A stretch of 64,000 nucleotides of DNA from Nocardiopsis sp. NRRL B-16309 (GCF_001279585.1 NZ_LGEC01000064.1:1-64000), one strand, 5' to 3'; shown: positions 50,024 through 58,423, numbered from the stretch's first letter. Translations and numbers: made by a program. Notes: generated from the sequence alone by a model not told the origin.

Positions 50024-50710
50024 ATGGAGAACGGTCAGGAGCCGGAGCGGGCGAGGGGCGACCTCGGTCGCAGGGTCGCCCAGCGGCGCGCGGAACTCGG
50101 GCTGAGCCAGGAGGAGGTCGCCGAACGCGCGGGCATGGCGCCGGGCTACGTGGCCTATCTGGAGGCACATCCGCCCCTGCTGACCAAGCGCGCCCTGTAC
50201 CGCCTGGCCGACGCCCTGCGCACCTCGACGGACCACCTGCTGGGCGCGGACACCGACGTTCCGCCGGGTGCGGCCTCGACGGCCGTGCCCCGGCCCAGGC
50301 TGAGCGCCCTGTCCCGGCGCGCGTGCCTGGACCTGATCGAGCCCGGCGGCGTGGGCCGGGTCGCGTTCGTCTCCCGGACACGGTCGGGACCGGCCGTGCT
50401 GCCGGTCAACTACGCCGTGACCGACGGCGACATCGTCTTTCGGACGGCGGCGGACGCGGACGTGGTGCACGAGCTCCCCGGCTACGTCGGGTTCGAGGTC
50501 GACCGCTTCGACGAGACCATGAGCGAGGGGTGGAGCGTCCTGGTCACCGGCCTGGCCCGGATCGTGCACGACCCGGACGAGGACGCCGCGCTGCGGGCCC
50601 TGGCGCCGGTGCGGCCGTGGGCGGGCGGTGAGCGGGAGACCTACGTCCGGGTGACCCCCGACCGGCTGACCGGACGCAGGATCACGGCGGGGCGGCCCGT
50701 CCGCACGTGA
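50024..50710 (+). CDS. XRE HTH and pyridoxamine-phosphate-oxidase-like fusion protein
   Basis: 228-residue protein. Residues 12-70 are an XRE-type helix-turn-helix (GRRVAQRRAELGLSQEEVAER, APGYVAYLEAH). Residues about 95-225 are a split-barrel flavin/F420-binding-like domain of the PNPOx type (GRVAFVSRTRSGPAVLPVNYAV, VGFEVDRFDETMSEGWSVLVTG). The fusion is frequent in actinomycetes and suggests a regulator whose barrel binds a flavin or another cofactor as signal. ATG at 50024 with GGGGGA upstream. Confidence 0.88.
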   Translation: MENGQEPERARGDLGRRVAQRRAELGLSQEEVAERAGMAPGYVAYLEAHPPLLTKRALYRLADALRTSTDHLLGADTDVPPGAASTAVPRPRLSALSRRACLDLIEPGGVGRVAFVSRTRSGPAVLPVNYAVTDGDIVFRTAADADVVHELPGYVGFEVDRFDETMSEGWSVLVTGLARIVHDPDEDAALRALAPVRPWAGGERETYVRVTPDRLTGRRITAGRPVRT

Positions 50711-50890
50711 ACACCGGACGCGGCCCCGGGAGCGGTCCGGCGGGCGCCGTACCGGCACCGGTCCGGCGGCCCGGGCGCAGGGATCGGTCCGGCAGGCGCG
50801 GCATCGGAACCGACCCGGCGGGCGCCGTACCGGGACCGGTCCGACACCAGGTGGCGATAACCGATATCACCATTCTGTTACCATTGATAC
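50711..50890. other. Repeat-rich upstream region of the TetR gene
   Basis: Imperfect direct copies of GGCGCCGTACCGG and ACCGGTCCG recur between 50735 and 50850. Close to the gene, 50856-50890 is unusually AT-rich; TATCA and TGATA arms near 50868-50888 could belong to a TetR operator. The ATG follows without a ribosome binding site. Confidence 0.4.
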
Positions 50891-51586
50891 ATGCCAGCCC
50901 GAACCGACCACCGCGACAGGGTCGTCGAAGCCGCCGCCGAGCTCCTGCGATCCGAGGGGCGCTCCGCCGTCACCACGCGCGCCGTCAGCACCGCCGCGGG
51001 CGTCCAGCCCCCGACCATCTACCGCCTGTTCGGGGACATGACGGGGCTGCTCGACGCGGTCGCGGCGGACGGGTTCGCGCGCTACATCGAGCGCAAGACG
51101 GCCCAGGAGGCCTCCGAGGACCCCGTGGACGACCTGCGCCGGGGCTGGGACCTGCACGTGGAGTTCGGGTTGGCCAACCCCGCCCACTACCTGCTCATGT
51201 ACGGCGAACCGGCGCCGGGTGAGCGCAACGCGGTCGCCGCGCGGGCGCACGGCATCCTGCTCTCGATCGTGGAGCGGACGGCGCGTGCCGGGCGCCTCGC
51301 CGTCGGCGTCGAGCAGGCCGCGGACATGCTCCACGCCGCCGGGATGGGCGTCACCCTCAGTCTCATCGGCACCGCGCCGGAGCGGCGGGACCCGTCGCTG
51401 TCGGTCCGGACCCGGGAGGCGGTCATCGCGGCGGTCACCGGCGACGCCCCGGCGGGCGGGAGCGAGCCCGCGCGGTGCGCGGTCGCCCTGCGCGCGGTCC
51501 TGGACGGGTCCGGGGCCGAGTTCAGCCGCGGCGAGCGCCTGCTGTTCGAGGAACTCCTCACCCGCGTGGCCGACTCCGGTACCTGA
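50891..51586 (+). CDS. TetR-family transcriptional regulator
   Basis: 231-residue regulator with a canonical N-terminal TetR helix-turn-helix (RVVEAAAELLRSEGRSAVTTR, VSTAAGVQPPTIYRLFGDM) and a helical ligand-binding domain of the TetR_C group. No neighbouring target gene is obvious: downstream is a convergent sugar-binding lipoprotein gene. Translation may be leaderless. Probably autoregulatory; ligand unknown. Confidence 0.88.
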   Translation: MPARTDHRDRVVEAAAELLRSEGRSAVTTRAVSTAAGVQPPTIYRLFGDMTGLLDAVAADGFARYIERKTAQEASEDPVDDLRRGWDLHVEFGLANPAHYLLMYGEPAPGERNAVAARAHGILLSIVERTARAGRLAVGVEQAADMLHAAGMGVTLSLIGTAPERRDPSLSVRTREAVIAAVTGDAPAGGSEPARCAVALRAVLDGSGAEFSRGERLLFEELLTRVADSGT

Positions 51587-51713
51587 CGGCGCCCCTCCAC
51601 CGGGCCCGGCAGGCCCGGAGGGCCGCCGCCACCCTCGGTGGACCCGCGCATCTCCGCCGGGCCGGTGCCGCTTCCAGCACCCTAGGCGGGCCCGGACCGG
51701 GGCGTCGGGCCCC

Positions 51714-52979
51714 TCATCCGCTCTGCGCGGCCTGGTGCAGGGCGGCGTTGAGCGCTTCCAGGTCACCGTTCCGCAGGTAGCGGCCCACCGCGGTGTCGAT
51801 GTCGTTCTTCCACCGGTTGCCCACGGTCACCCCGTGCCAGAACGATCCCGCCAGCTGGGGATCGGACCGCCACTCGGCCAGGGCCGACTCCAGATACGGA
51901 TTGTCGGCGTAGTGGGCGGCCTCGGCGTCCTCACGGGCCGGGATGGAGCCCTTCAGCGGGTTGAAGGTGTCCTGGCCCTCCTGGCTCGCCACCAGCTCCA
52001 ACCAGGCCAGGGCGTGCTCCTCGTGGGGCGCGTCCACCGGCAGGGTGAAGCTGTCCGACAGCCACAGGTAGGTGCCCTCGGTCCCCGGGGAGGCAGCCCA
52101 CGCGTAGTCCTCGTTCGGGATCGCGCCCAGCTCGTCGTAGTAGGCGACGGTCCAGTCGCCCATGATGTTGAAGGCGGCCTCACCCTCGGGGACGCGGCGC
52201 GCGGCCTCCTGCCAGTCCTCGTCGGCGGCCCCCTCCTGGGTGTAGGACAGGACGTCCTCGAAGGTCGCGAGTGCCTCGGCCATCTCGGGGGTGTCCCAGT
52301 CGGCGCCCGGTTCCCAGAGCGCGTTGTAGGCCTCGGTGCCCAGCGAGCCCAGGAGCACCGACTCCAGCAGGTGGTCGACGGTCCACTGCTCGCCCACCGC
52401 CAGGGGGACGGCGTCGGTCCCGGTCCGCACCGCCTCCATCGCCTCGATCAGCTCGTCCAGGGACTCGGGCGGGCCGTCGATCCCGGCCTCCTCCAGCACG
52501 GAGGGGCTGTACCAGAGGACGTTGGAGCGGTGGATGTTCAGGGGCACGGAGTAGACGCTGCCCTCGTAGGTGATCTGTTCGAGCAGCCGGTCGGAGAGGG
52601 CCGTGCGCAGGCCCTGCTCGTCGAAGAAGTCGTCGAGGGACTGCAGGTACCCGGCCTCGATGTAGTCCTGGAGTTCGGCGCCGGCGTGTCCCTGGAAGGA
52701 GTCGGGGGGATCCTGGCTCTGCAGGCGGGCGTCCAGGACCGCCTGGGCGTTGGTGCCCGATCCTCCGGCCACCGTCGCGTTGACGAACTCGACGTCGGGG
52801 TTGCGGTCCTCGAACAGTTCGATGAGGGCGTTGAGTCCGGCCTCCTCACCGCCGCCGGTCCACCAGGAGAAGACCTCGACCCGGCCCTCTCCCCCGTCTT
52901 GGCCTCCCCCGGCACACGCGGAGGCCAGCAGGGCCAGTCCCAGCGCCCCCGCCGCGACGGACCGCCATCGTGAGCGCAT
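51714..52979 (-). CDS. Orphan sugar-type ABC substrate-binding lipoprotein
   Basis: 421-residue family 1 extracellular solute-binding protein: signal peptide with lipobox ALLASAC, then VEVFSWWTGGGEEAGLNALI, NVLWYSPSVLEEAGIDGPP, AAFNIMGDWTVAYY and a C-terminal lobe ending LNAALHQAAQSG. These are features of oligosaccharide (glucose/xylose-type, GtsA-like) binding proteins. ATG at 52979 with GGGAGGAG upstream. No permease or ATPase gene lies next to it on either side, so it must work with a transporter encoded elsewhere or is a leftover. Confidence 0.88.
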   Translation of the reverse strand: MRSRWRSVAAGALGLALLASACAGGGQDGGEGRVEVFSWWTGGGEEAGLNALIELFEDRNPDVEFVNATVAGGSGTNAQAVLDARLQSQDPPDSFQGHAGAELQDYIEAGYLQSLDDFFDEQGLRTALSDRLLEQITYEGSVYSVPLNIHRSNVLWYSPSVLEEAGIDGPPESLDELIEAMEAVRTGTDAVPLAVGEQWTVDHLLESVLLGSLGTEAYNALWEPGADWDTPEMAEALATFEDVLSYTQEGAADEDWQEAARRVPEGEAAFNIMGDWTVAYYDELGAIPNEDYAWAASPGTEGTYLWLSDSFTLPVDAPHEEHALAWLELVASQEGQDTFNPLKGSIPAREDAEAAHYADNPYLESALAEWRSDPQLAGSFWHGVTVGNRWKNDIDTAVGRYLRNGDLEALNAALHQAAQSG

Positions 52980-53062
52980 GAAAGCTCCTCCCCCGAATGG
53001 CCGACCCGTCCCCCGACCCGCACCACTCCTGCGTCGCACATCGCGACACCATCGACACTGAC

Positions 53063-53092
53063 ATCATTGGTATGCACAGTCGAGGACGTCAA
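53063..53092 (-). promoter_or_regulatory. Possible promoter of the sugar-binding lipoprotein gene
   Basis: On the minus strand TTGACG (53092-53087) is followed 18 bases later by AATGAT (53068-53063). The region is AT-richer than its surroundings. The spacing is acceptable but the -10 match is weak. Confidence 0.35.
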
Positions 53093-53299
53093 CAGTGCGG
53101 GCGGTCACGACGCCGAGACGTGACCTGGCGACCGGCCACCAGGTCAGGGGCGTTCGTCCTTTCGCGTGATCACGCTCCGAGGTCAGCGCGGCGGGCGGCC
53201 CGGCGGACGCGGGGACGCGCTCTCCGCCCGTGCGCCCCGACCCGGTCGGCACGGCGGGAGGCGGGCCGCGGAGTCCGCTGACGCGAAGGACTTGGGGGT

Positions 53300-53332
53300 G
53301 CCCCGCTCCCATCCGGGGGTCGGGAGCGGGGC
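53300..53332 (-). terminator. Second of two tandem hairpins
   Basis: GCCCCGCTCCC (53300-53310) pairs perfectly with GGGAGCGGGGC (53322-53332) around an 11-base loop. Together with the hairpin at 53340-53372 it forms a double terminator downstream of the small ORF at 53388-53516. Confidence 0.6.
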
Positions 53333-53339
53333 GGGGGAG

Positions 53340-53372
53340 GTGGGGCCGGGCGATCGCGGAGCCCGGCCCCAC
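53340..53372 (-). terminator. First of two tandem hairpins
   Basis: A perfect 12-bp stem (53340-53351 with 53361-53372) closes a 9-base loop 15 bases downstream of the TGA of the small minus-strand ORF. Confidence 0.65.
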
Positions 53373-53387
53373 CGGTTCGGGGGCGCC

Positions 53388-53516
53388 TCAGGCGGCGCCG
53401 GTGTCGTGCTCTCGCGGGGACGCGTCGCGCTCGCGCGGGGACTCGGCGAAGGGCTCCAGCCCGCCGGTCGCCCGAGGGGCGGTCACGGTGGCGGCCGTGG
53501 CGCCGGGCGGTCGCAC
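53388..53516 (-). CDS. 42-residue small ORF behind a Zur-like box
   Basis: GTG at 53516 preceded by GAAGGAGG (53530-53523) with a 6-base spacing, a stop at 53388 and two strong hairpins just after. The predicted peptide (RPPGATAATVTAPRATGG..., ending EHDTGAA) is Pro/Ala/Thr-rich at the front and charged behind. It has no Cys or His pair for zinc binding and does not match ribosomal protein paralogues usually controlled by Zur. The clean transcription-unit layout supports expression. The peptide may be a leader or the RNA itself may matter. Confidence 0.45.
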   Translation of the reverse strand: MRPPGATAATVTAPRATGGLEPFAESPRERDASPREHDTGAA

Positions 53517-53537
53517 GCGCGGCCTCCTTCGCGAGGA

Positions 53538-53556
53538 AATGAAAACGGTTTTCGTT
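53538..53556. promoter_or_regulatory. Zur-type palindrome
   Basis: AATGAAAACGGTTTTCGTT contains the perfect dyad GAAAAC-G-GTTTTC and deviates from full 9-1-9 symmetry at one position. It closely resembles actinobacterial Zur boxes (TGAAAANNNTTTTCA). It lies seven bases upstream of the Shine-Dalgarno sequence of the small minus-strand ORF, and about 210 bases before the siderophore-interacting protein gene on the other strand. An additional perfect dyad, GTTCCTGAGGAAC, overlaps its end at 53554-53566. Confidence 0.65.
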
Positions 53557-53706
53557 CCTGAGGAACTTCTATCACATTCCGCCCGCCCGGGGGAGCTTTC
53601 ACCGCGGATCGGAAGGCCAACGTCCCCCAGGACCGCGTCCGGCGGCCGCGGACCCGGAACCGATCCACCGGATTCACGAGCCCCCGACTCGACGGCGCCC
53701 CAACAG

Positions 53707-53725
53707 TGAGGCTAGCCTTACCTAC
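53707..53725. promoter_or_regulatory. IdeR/DmdR-type iron box
   Basis: TGAGGCTAGCCTTACCTAC matches the iron-box consensus TTAGGTTAGGCTAACCTAA at 14 of 19 positions and lies 40 bases upstream of the siderophore-interacting protein start. It implies iron-dependent repression. Confidence 0.78.
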
Positions 53726-53765
53726 ACCCCCGCCATCCCGCCCGCGCCGACGAGGAAGAGGCCCC

Positions 53766-54563
53766 GTGCGCATCGAACAGCCCAGCCATCGCACGATGAT
53801 CCGCACCCGTGTGGTGCGTACCGAGCGCGTCAGCAGGAACTTCGTCTCGGTCGTCCTGGGCGGCGAGGAGCTGAACGGCTTCGAGTTCCTGGGACAGGAC
53901 CAGTTCGTCCGGCTCTTCCTCCCCCGACGGGGACAGCAGCGGCTGCACCTGCCCACCGCCGCCGACCGGCGCTGGGTCGAGCAGATGTACGCCATGTCCG
54001 ACGACGTGCGCCCGCACGTGCGCAACTACTCCGTCCGCTCCTTCGACGCCAAAGCCCGTGAGCTGGAGCTGGAGTTCGTCGACCACGGGGACGGGGGCCC
54101 CGCCTCCGCCTGGGCCGCGGCCGCCTCGCCCGGCGACGAGGCCGGGATCCTGGCCGAGGGCGTGTACTACCAGCCCACGGACGAGACCGACTGGCAACTG
54201 CTGGTCGGCGACGAGAGCGCCGTGCCCGCGCTGGTGTCGATCCTGGAGCAGGCGCCCGACGACCTGCGGGCCCAGGTGTTCCTGGAGGTGCCCTCCCCCG
54301 ACGACGTGCGCCCGCTGCCCTCCCGGCCGGGCGTGGACGTGCACTGGCTGCCCCGGACCGACCCGCACGCCGTCCCCGGGCGACTGGCCCTGGACACCGT
54401 GTGCACCGCCACCCTGCCCAACGGCCGCCCCTACTGCTTCGTGGCCGGGGAGAACGCCCTGCCCACGAGCCTGCGCCGCACCCTGGTCCGCGAGCACGGG
54501 GTGCCCAAGCCGGACATCACCTTCGTGGGCTACTGGCGCCACGGCCACGCCGTCGCGGACTGA
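53766..54563 (+). CDS. Siderophore-interacting protein (ferric-siderophore reductase)
   Basis: 265-residue cytoplasmic flavoprotein of the SIP/ViuB family. The N-terminal half is a ferredoxin-reductase-like FAD barrel (RVVRTERVSRNFVSVVLGG, HVRNYSVRSFDAKARELELEF with the RxYS FAD motif); the C-terminal half binds NAD(P)H and ends CFVAGENALPTSLRRTLV...ITFVGYWRHGHA. Such enzymes release iron from imported ferric siderophores by reduction. The GTG at 53766 has AAGAGG upstream. The iron box at 53707 supports the role. It could serve either the importer at 33023-36985 or the metallophore system. Confidence 0.93.
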   Translation: MRIEQPSHRTMIRTRVVRTERVSRNFVSVVLGGEELNGFEFLGQDQFVRLFLPRRGQQRLHLPTAADRRWVEQMYAMSDDVRPHVRNYSVRSFDAKARELELEFVDHGDGGPASAWAAAASPGDEAGILAEGVYYQPTDETDWQLLVGDESAVPALVSILEQAPDDLRAQVFLEVPSPDDVRPLPSRPGVDVHWLPRTDPHAVPGRLALDTVCTATLPNGRPYCFVAGENALPTSLRRTLVREHGVPKPDITFVGYWRHGHAVAD

Positions 54564-54667
54564 CGCGGCCCGGTCCCGATGACGTGGATCAAGCGGTCAT
54601 TCCCGTGGATGATGTACGGGCGCGGCAACGCGAGACCGCGCTCGGCCCCGGGCGTCGACGGCTGAGG

Positions 54668-55474
54668 TCAGCTGATCGCGCTGATGCCCCCGTCACTCTT
54701 GAGCAGCTGGCCGTTGATCCACTGTCCGCGCGCGGAGCACAGGAAGTCCACGAGGTGCGCGGTGTCCTGCGGAGTGCCCAGGCGGCCGAGCGGGGTCAGG
54801 CCGGTGAGCTGCTGCCTGAGCTCCCCGGTCATCCATCCGGTGTCGATCGGGCCCGGGTTGATCGCGTTGGCCGTCACGCCCAGGTGCGCCAGCTCGCGGG
54901 CGGCGGCGAGCGTGATGCGGTCCAGCGCGGCCTTGCTCGCGCCGTAGGGCAAGTTGTCCACGGTGTGGTCGCTGGTCAGGGCGATGATCCGGCCGGTTCC
55001 GTGGGCGCCGCGGAACCGCTGCGCGTACGCGCGGATCAGCAGCCACGAAGCGCGCGCGTTGACGGCGAAGTGCCGGTCGAAGCTCTCGACACCGGTGTCG
55101 ATCAGCCCGGAGTCGACGGACTCGCAGTGGCACATGACCAACGCGGTGACGGGTCCCAGGCGCGCCTCGGCCCCGGCGAGGACCGCCGCGGGAGCCTCGG
55201 TGTCGGCCAGGTCGGCCTCGATCGCCGTGGAGGCGGCCCCGAGGTCGGCCAGGGCCCGGGTCGTGGCCCCGGCGGCGCCTTCCTCGACGCCCCAGTCCAT
55301 GCGCTCGTCGTAGGGCGTCCAGTAGGTGAACGCGATGTCCCATCCGGACGCCGCGAGCTGTCGGACGATGCCGGCACCGATACCGGCGCTGCGGCCCACC
55401 CCCGTCACCAGGGCGACGGGCCGGGTGCCGGGTTCGGGGCGCGGGTCGGGTGCGGACGCGTGGAGGTGGCTCAT
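54668..55474 (-). CDS. Short-chain dehydrogenase/reductase
   Basis: 268-residue classical SDR with VALVTGVGRSAGIGAGIVRQL at the nucleotide site, the catalytic Ser in ALTSDHTVDNLPYGASK with the YxxxK pair, and INPGPIDTGW. The C-terminal LCSARGQWINGQLLKSDGG is the FabG-like substrate-side loop. ATG 55474 chosen. It is probably an NAD(P)-dependent oxidoreductase of unknown substrate; it reads as a single-gene unit convergent with the SIP gene. Confidence 0.9.
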   Translation of the reverse strand: MSHLHASAPDPRPEPGTRPVALVTGVGRSAGIGAGIVRQLAASGWDIAFTYWTPYDERMDWGVEEGAAGATTRALADLGAASTAIEADLADTEAPAAVLAGAEARLGPVTALVMCHCESVDSGLIDTGVESFDRHFAVNARASWLLIRAYAQRFRGAHGTGRIIALTSDHTVDNLPYGASKAALDRITLAAARELAHLGVTANAINPGPIDTGWMTGELRQQLTGLTPLGRLGTPQDTAHLVDFLCSARGQWINGQLLKSDGGISAIS

Positions 55475-55599
55475 GGGCACGGATCATCCTGGACCGGCCC
55501 CGGCCCGGCAACGGCGTTTCCGGTGTCCGGGCCGGGGCGAGGCGGCTGGGTGGGGAGCGGAGTTCGGGTCGGGGCGGGTGGGTGCCGGGTCGGGCAGGG

Positions 55600-56562
55600 T
55601 CAGTGCGAGTCCGGCTCGGGCACGGCCGACGCGGATCCGGTGGACACGGCGGTCGGCTCGGGTCCGGTCGGCTCCGAAGAGGCCGGTTCGGCAGCGGTCG
55701 GTTGGAGGACGTCGTCGGAGATGACCCGGTCGATCCACGCGATCAGGTCCGCGAAGACCTCCTCCCGGTTGGTCTCGTTGAACAGTTCGTGCCGCGCCCC
55801 CTGGTAGACCCGGTAGGTCAGGTCGGCCACACCCGCGCGGCGGTAGCGCTCGACCAGCGCGTCGCTGAACTCCAGTCCCTGGTTGAGCGGGTCGCGGTCA
55901 CCGACCAGCACGTACAGCGGCAGGTCGTCGGGCGCCTCGGACGGGTCGCCGAGCCGCTCGAAGGCGGCCGTGAGCAGCAGGCCCATGCTCGTGTCCGTGA
56001 GCCCGAAGCCGCACAGCGGGTCGGCGACGTAGGCGTCCACCTGGCTCTCGTCCCGGCTGAGCCAGTCGGCCTCGGTCCGCAGCGGCTCGAACGCGGCGTT
56101 GAAGTAGGCCGTGGTGTCCGCCGCGCCGGACTCGACCAAGCGGGACAACAGCAGGTCGACGGCCGTGGTCCCGCACAGCGCCACACCGTCGGCGAGGCCG
56201 GGGTGGTCGAGCAGGTACTGCTGGGCGGCGAACGAACCGAGGCTGTGCGCGACCAGCACCAGCGGCAGGTCGGGGTGGCGCGCGCCGACCTCGCGGGAGA
56301 GGGCCGCCATGTCGTCGACGAGCAGGTTCCACCCGTTGTCGCCGAGCTCGCCGGGGCCGTCGTGCATCGAGAGCCCGTGGCCGCGGTGGTCGTCGGCGTA
56401 GACGGCGTAACCGTGCGCGTTGAGGGCCGCGGCCAGCGGGGCGTAGCGGGCCGCGTGCTCGCCCATGCCGTGGGAGATCTGTACGACGCCGCGCACGGGG
56501 GCCTCGGGCACCCATTCGTGGACGTGGATGGTCAGGCCGTCTCGACCGGTGAGTGTGAACAT
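55600..56562 (-). CDS. Alpha/beta hydrolase, monoacylglycerol-lipase-like
   Basis: 320-residue serine hydrolase of the Hydrolase_4 group: VQISHGMGEHAARYAPLAAAL, ADDHRGHGLS, nucleophile Ser in VAHSLGSF, acid in VLVGDRDPLNQG and His in YQGARHELFNETNR. These are the hallmarks of monoacylglycerol lipase/lysophospholipase. The acidic C-terminal tail of about 35 residues is an unusual extension rich in Glu/Pro/Ser. ATG at 56562 with AGGAG upstream. Confidence 0.9.
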   Translation of the reverse strand: MFTLTGRDGLTIHVHEWVPEAPVRGVVQISHGMGEHAARYAPLAAALNAHGYAVYADDHRGHGLSMHDGPGELGDNGWNLLVDDMAALSREVGARHPDLPLVLVAHSLGSFAAQQYLLDHPGLADGVALCGTTAVDLLLSRLVESGAADTTAYFNAAFEPLRTEADWLSRDESQVDAYVADPLCGFGLTDTSMGLLLTAAFERLGDPSEAPDDLPLYVLVGDRDPLNQGLEFSDALVERYRRAGVADLTYRVYQGARHELFNETNREEVFADLIAWIDRVISDDVLQPTAAEPASSEPTGPEPTAVSTGSASAVPEPDSH

Positions 56563-56882
56563 CGTCGACTCCTGCTGGATGGCGGGCGCGTACGGGAGCG
56601 GGGCCGCACACGGCCGTGGGCACCCGTCCAGGGGGCGAGGGCCCGTCGGGACCGACCGCGCGGACAGGAACATTGTTGCGTCCTCGGATTCTCCGCCGCC
56701 GTTCGGGGTTCTCCCTGTTTCGCCGCGTTCCTCCGTTCGGGGGCGCGCGGGACGGGGGCCGCGAGCGCGGGGCTCGGCACGCCCCTGCGGCGGCACTGCC
56801 GCCTGATCTGGCGGTTCCTGCGATTTTCGGCGCGCGCTGCGAAACAATGGTGGCGTCGATCGAGGCCAACGGAAGGCGAAAC

Positions 56883-57212
56883 ATGGGAACCCCGGACAGG
56901 AGCACCGACACCGACACCGAGCCGTCCGGCTTTCCGCGCACACGGGCGCGGGCGGCCGACCTCCTCCCCCGGCTCATCTCGGCCGAGGCCGAACACGACC
57001 TGCCGGTGGTGGAGTGGCGGCTGGACCACCAGGGGCGGCTGCTCGGCGAGATCCGCGACGGCGGGATCTCGGCCACCCGCTGCTGGGCCGACTTCTTCGG
57101 CGCGGCCGTGCACGAGCTGCCCGACATCACCAACGCCTCGGGCAACCCCCAGGTCGCGACCGGCCTGGATGACTACCGGGGCGTCACGGTCGTGGTGAAG
57201 GCACGGACCTGA
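56883..57212 (+). CDS. Hypothetical protein, 109 residues
   Basis: ATG at 56883 with GGAAGG upstream. The predicted protein has a charged N-terminus (TDTDTEPSGFPRTRARAADLLP) and a compact domain (HDLPVVEWRLDHQGRLLGEI, SATRCWADFFGAAVHELPDIT). Codon composition is coding-like. No family recognised. It is divergent from the lipase gene. Confidence 0.6.
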   Translation: MGTPDRSTDTDTEPSGFPRTRARAADLLPRLISAEAEHDLPVVEWRLDHQGRLLGEIRDGGISATRCWADFFGAAVHELPDITNASGNPQVATGLDDYRGVTVVVKART

Positions 57213-57507
57213 GCGCGTCGACGGAGGCGGACGGGGAACGGGGCGGACCGGGGCACGGACGTGTCCCGCCACGCCCCGGCCGGGGCGGACAGGACGCGGT
57301 ACGGGACTCGTTCGGGCGCCGGCCCGCGCCGGGAGCGATCCCATTGGTCGCGCCACCCCCCTTGTCCGCGACGGGACGGACACCTACAGTCACTTAACAA
57401 GCATTCAGCAAACGGTCGGATCCGCCCCACGGCCCGCGCGGAATCCGCTACTTCGCGCGTGTCCGGATCCGGCCCCGGCTGATCCCGCCCCACGTCTGGA
57501 GCCCCCC

Positions 57508-58383
57508 GTGCAGCACAGAAGACACCGCTCCGCCCGCCGCCTCCCCACCCTCGTCGCCGCCGGAGCCGTGGCCGCCACCGCCGCGCTCACCCTGACCGCC
57601 CTGACCCTCCCCCAGGGCGGTGCGGAGCCCATCACCCGTGACAACGCCGACCCGGCCGCCGCGTCCGGCGCGCTCGTCTGGTCCGACGAGTTCGACGGAC
57701 CGGCCGGCGCCGCCCCCGACCCCGCGCGCTGGAACCACGAGACCGGAGACCACGGCTGGGGCAACGGCGAACTGCAGAACTACACCGACCGTCGCGAGAA
57801 CTCGGCCCTGGACGGCAACGGCAACCTCGTCATCACCGCCCGGCAGGAGGCCGACGGAGGCTACACCTCCGCCCGGCTGACCACCCAGGACAAGGTCGAG
57901 CAGGCCTACGGCCGTTTCGAGGCCAGGATCCGGATCCCCACCGGCCAGGGGGTGTGGCCCGCGTTCTGGATGCTGGGCGACAACTTCCCCGGGACCCCGT
58001 GGCCGGACTCCGGCGAGATCGACATCATGGAGAACGTCGGACACGAGCCCGGCATGGTCCACGGGACCGTGCACGGGCCGGGCTACTCCGGCGCGAACGG
58101 GATCGGCGCCGCCTACGGCCACCCGCACGGCGGCGCGTTCACGGACGACTTCCACGTCTACGCGGTCGAGTGGACGCCCAACTCCATCACCTGGTTCGTC
58201 GACGACGTGCCGTTCCACACGCTCACCCCGGCGGACCTGGGCGGGAAACCGTGGGTCTACGACCACCCGTTCTTCATGATCCTCAACGTCGCCGTCGGCG
58301 GCGCCTGGCCGGGCTACCCGGACGGGACGACGCGGTTCCCCCAGCAGATGGTGGTGGACTACGTGCGGATCTACGACCTCTGA
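57508..58383 (+). CDS. Secreted GH16 beta-glucanase
   Basis: 291-residue secreted glycoside hydrolase family 16 enzyme of the laminarinase/endo-beta-1,3-glucanase type. The signal region has Arg-rich HRSARRLP followed by a hydrophobic stretch. The catalytic motif is GEIDIMENVG with nucleophile Glu170 and acid/base Glu175; family residues NGELQNYTDRRENS and VYAVEWTPNSITWFVDD are also present. It consists of a catalytic domain only, with no carbohydrate-binding module. GTG start with GGAG seven bases upstream. Expected to hydrolyse beta-1,3- or mixed beta-glucans outside the cell. Confidence 0.95.
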   Translation: MQHRRHRSARRLPTLVAAGAVAATAALTLTALTLPQGGAEPITRDNADPAAASGALVWSDEFDGPAGAAPDPARWNHETGDHGWGNGELQNYTDRRENSALDGNGNLVITARQEADGGYTSARLTTQDKVEQAYGRFEARIRIPTGQGVWPAFWMLGDNFPGTPWPDSGEIDIMENVGHEPGMVHGTVHGPGYSGANGIGAAYGHPHGGAFTDDFHVYAVEWTPNSITWFVDDVPFHTLTPADLGGKPWVYDHPFFMILNVAVGGAWPGYPDGTTRFPQQMVVDYVRIYDL

Positions 58384-58393
58384 CCCGCGGGGA

Positions 58394-58423
58394 CCGGCGG
58401 CGGCCCGCGACGGCCGCCGCCGG
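58394..58423 (+). terminator. Hairpin after the glucanase gene
   Basis: A perfect 12-bp stem, 58394-58405 with 58412-58423, closes a 6-base loop 10 bases after the stop codon. The rest of 58424-58624 shows no gene. Confidence 0.68.

Noticed and set aside
53230..53709. Plus-strand ORF across the Zur-like box (with an ATG at 53539)
   Set aside because: The ATG lies inside the palindrome with an unsuitable ribosome site, and the composition is not coding-like.
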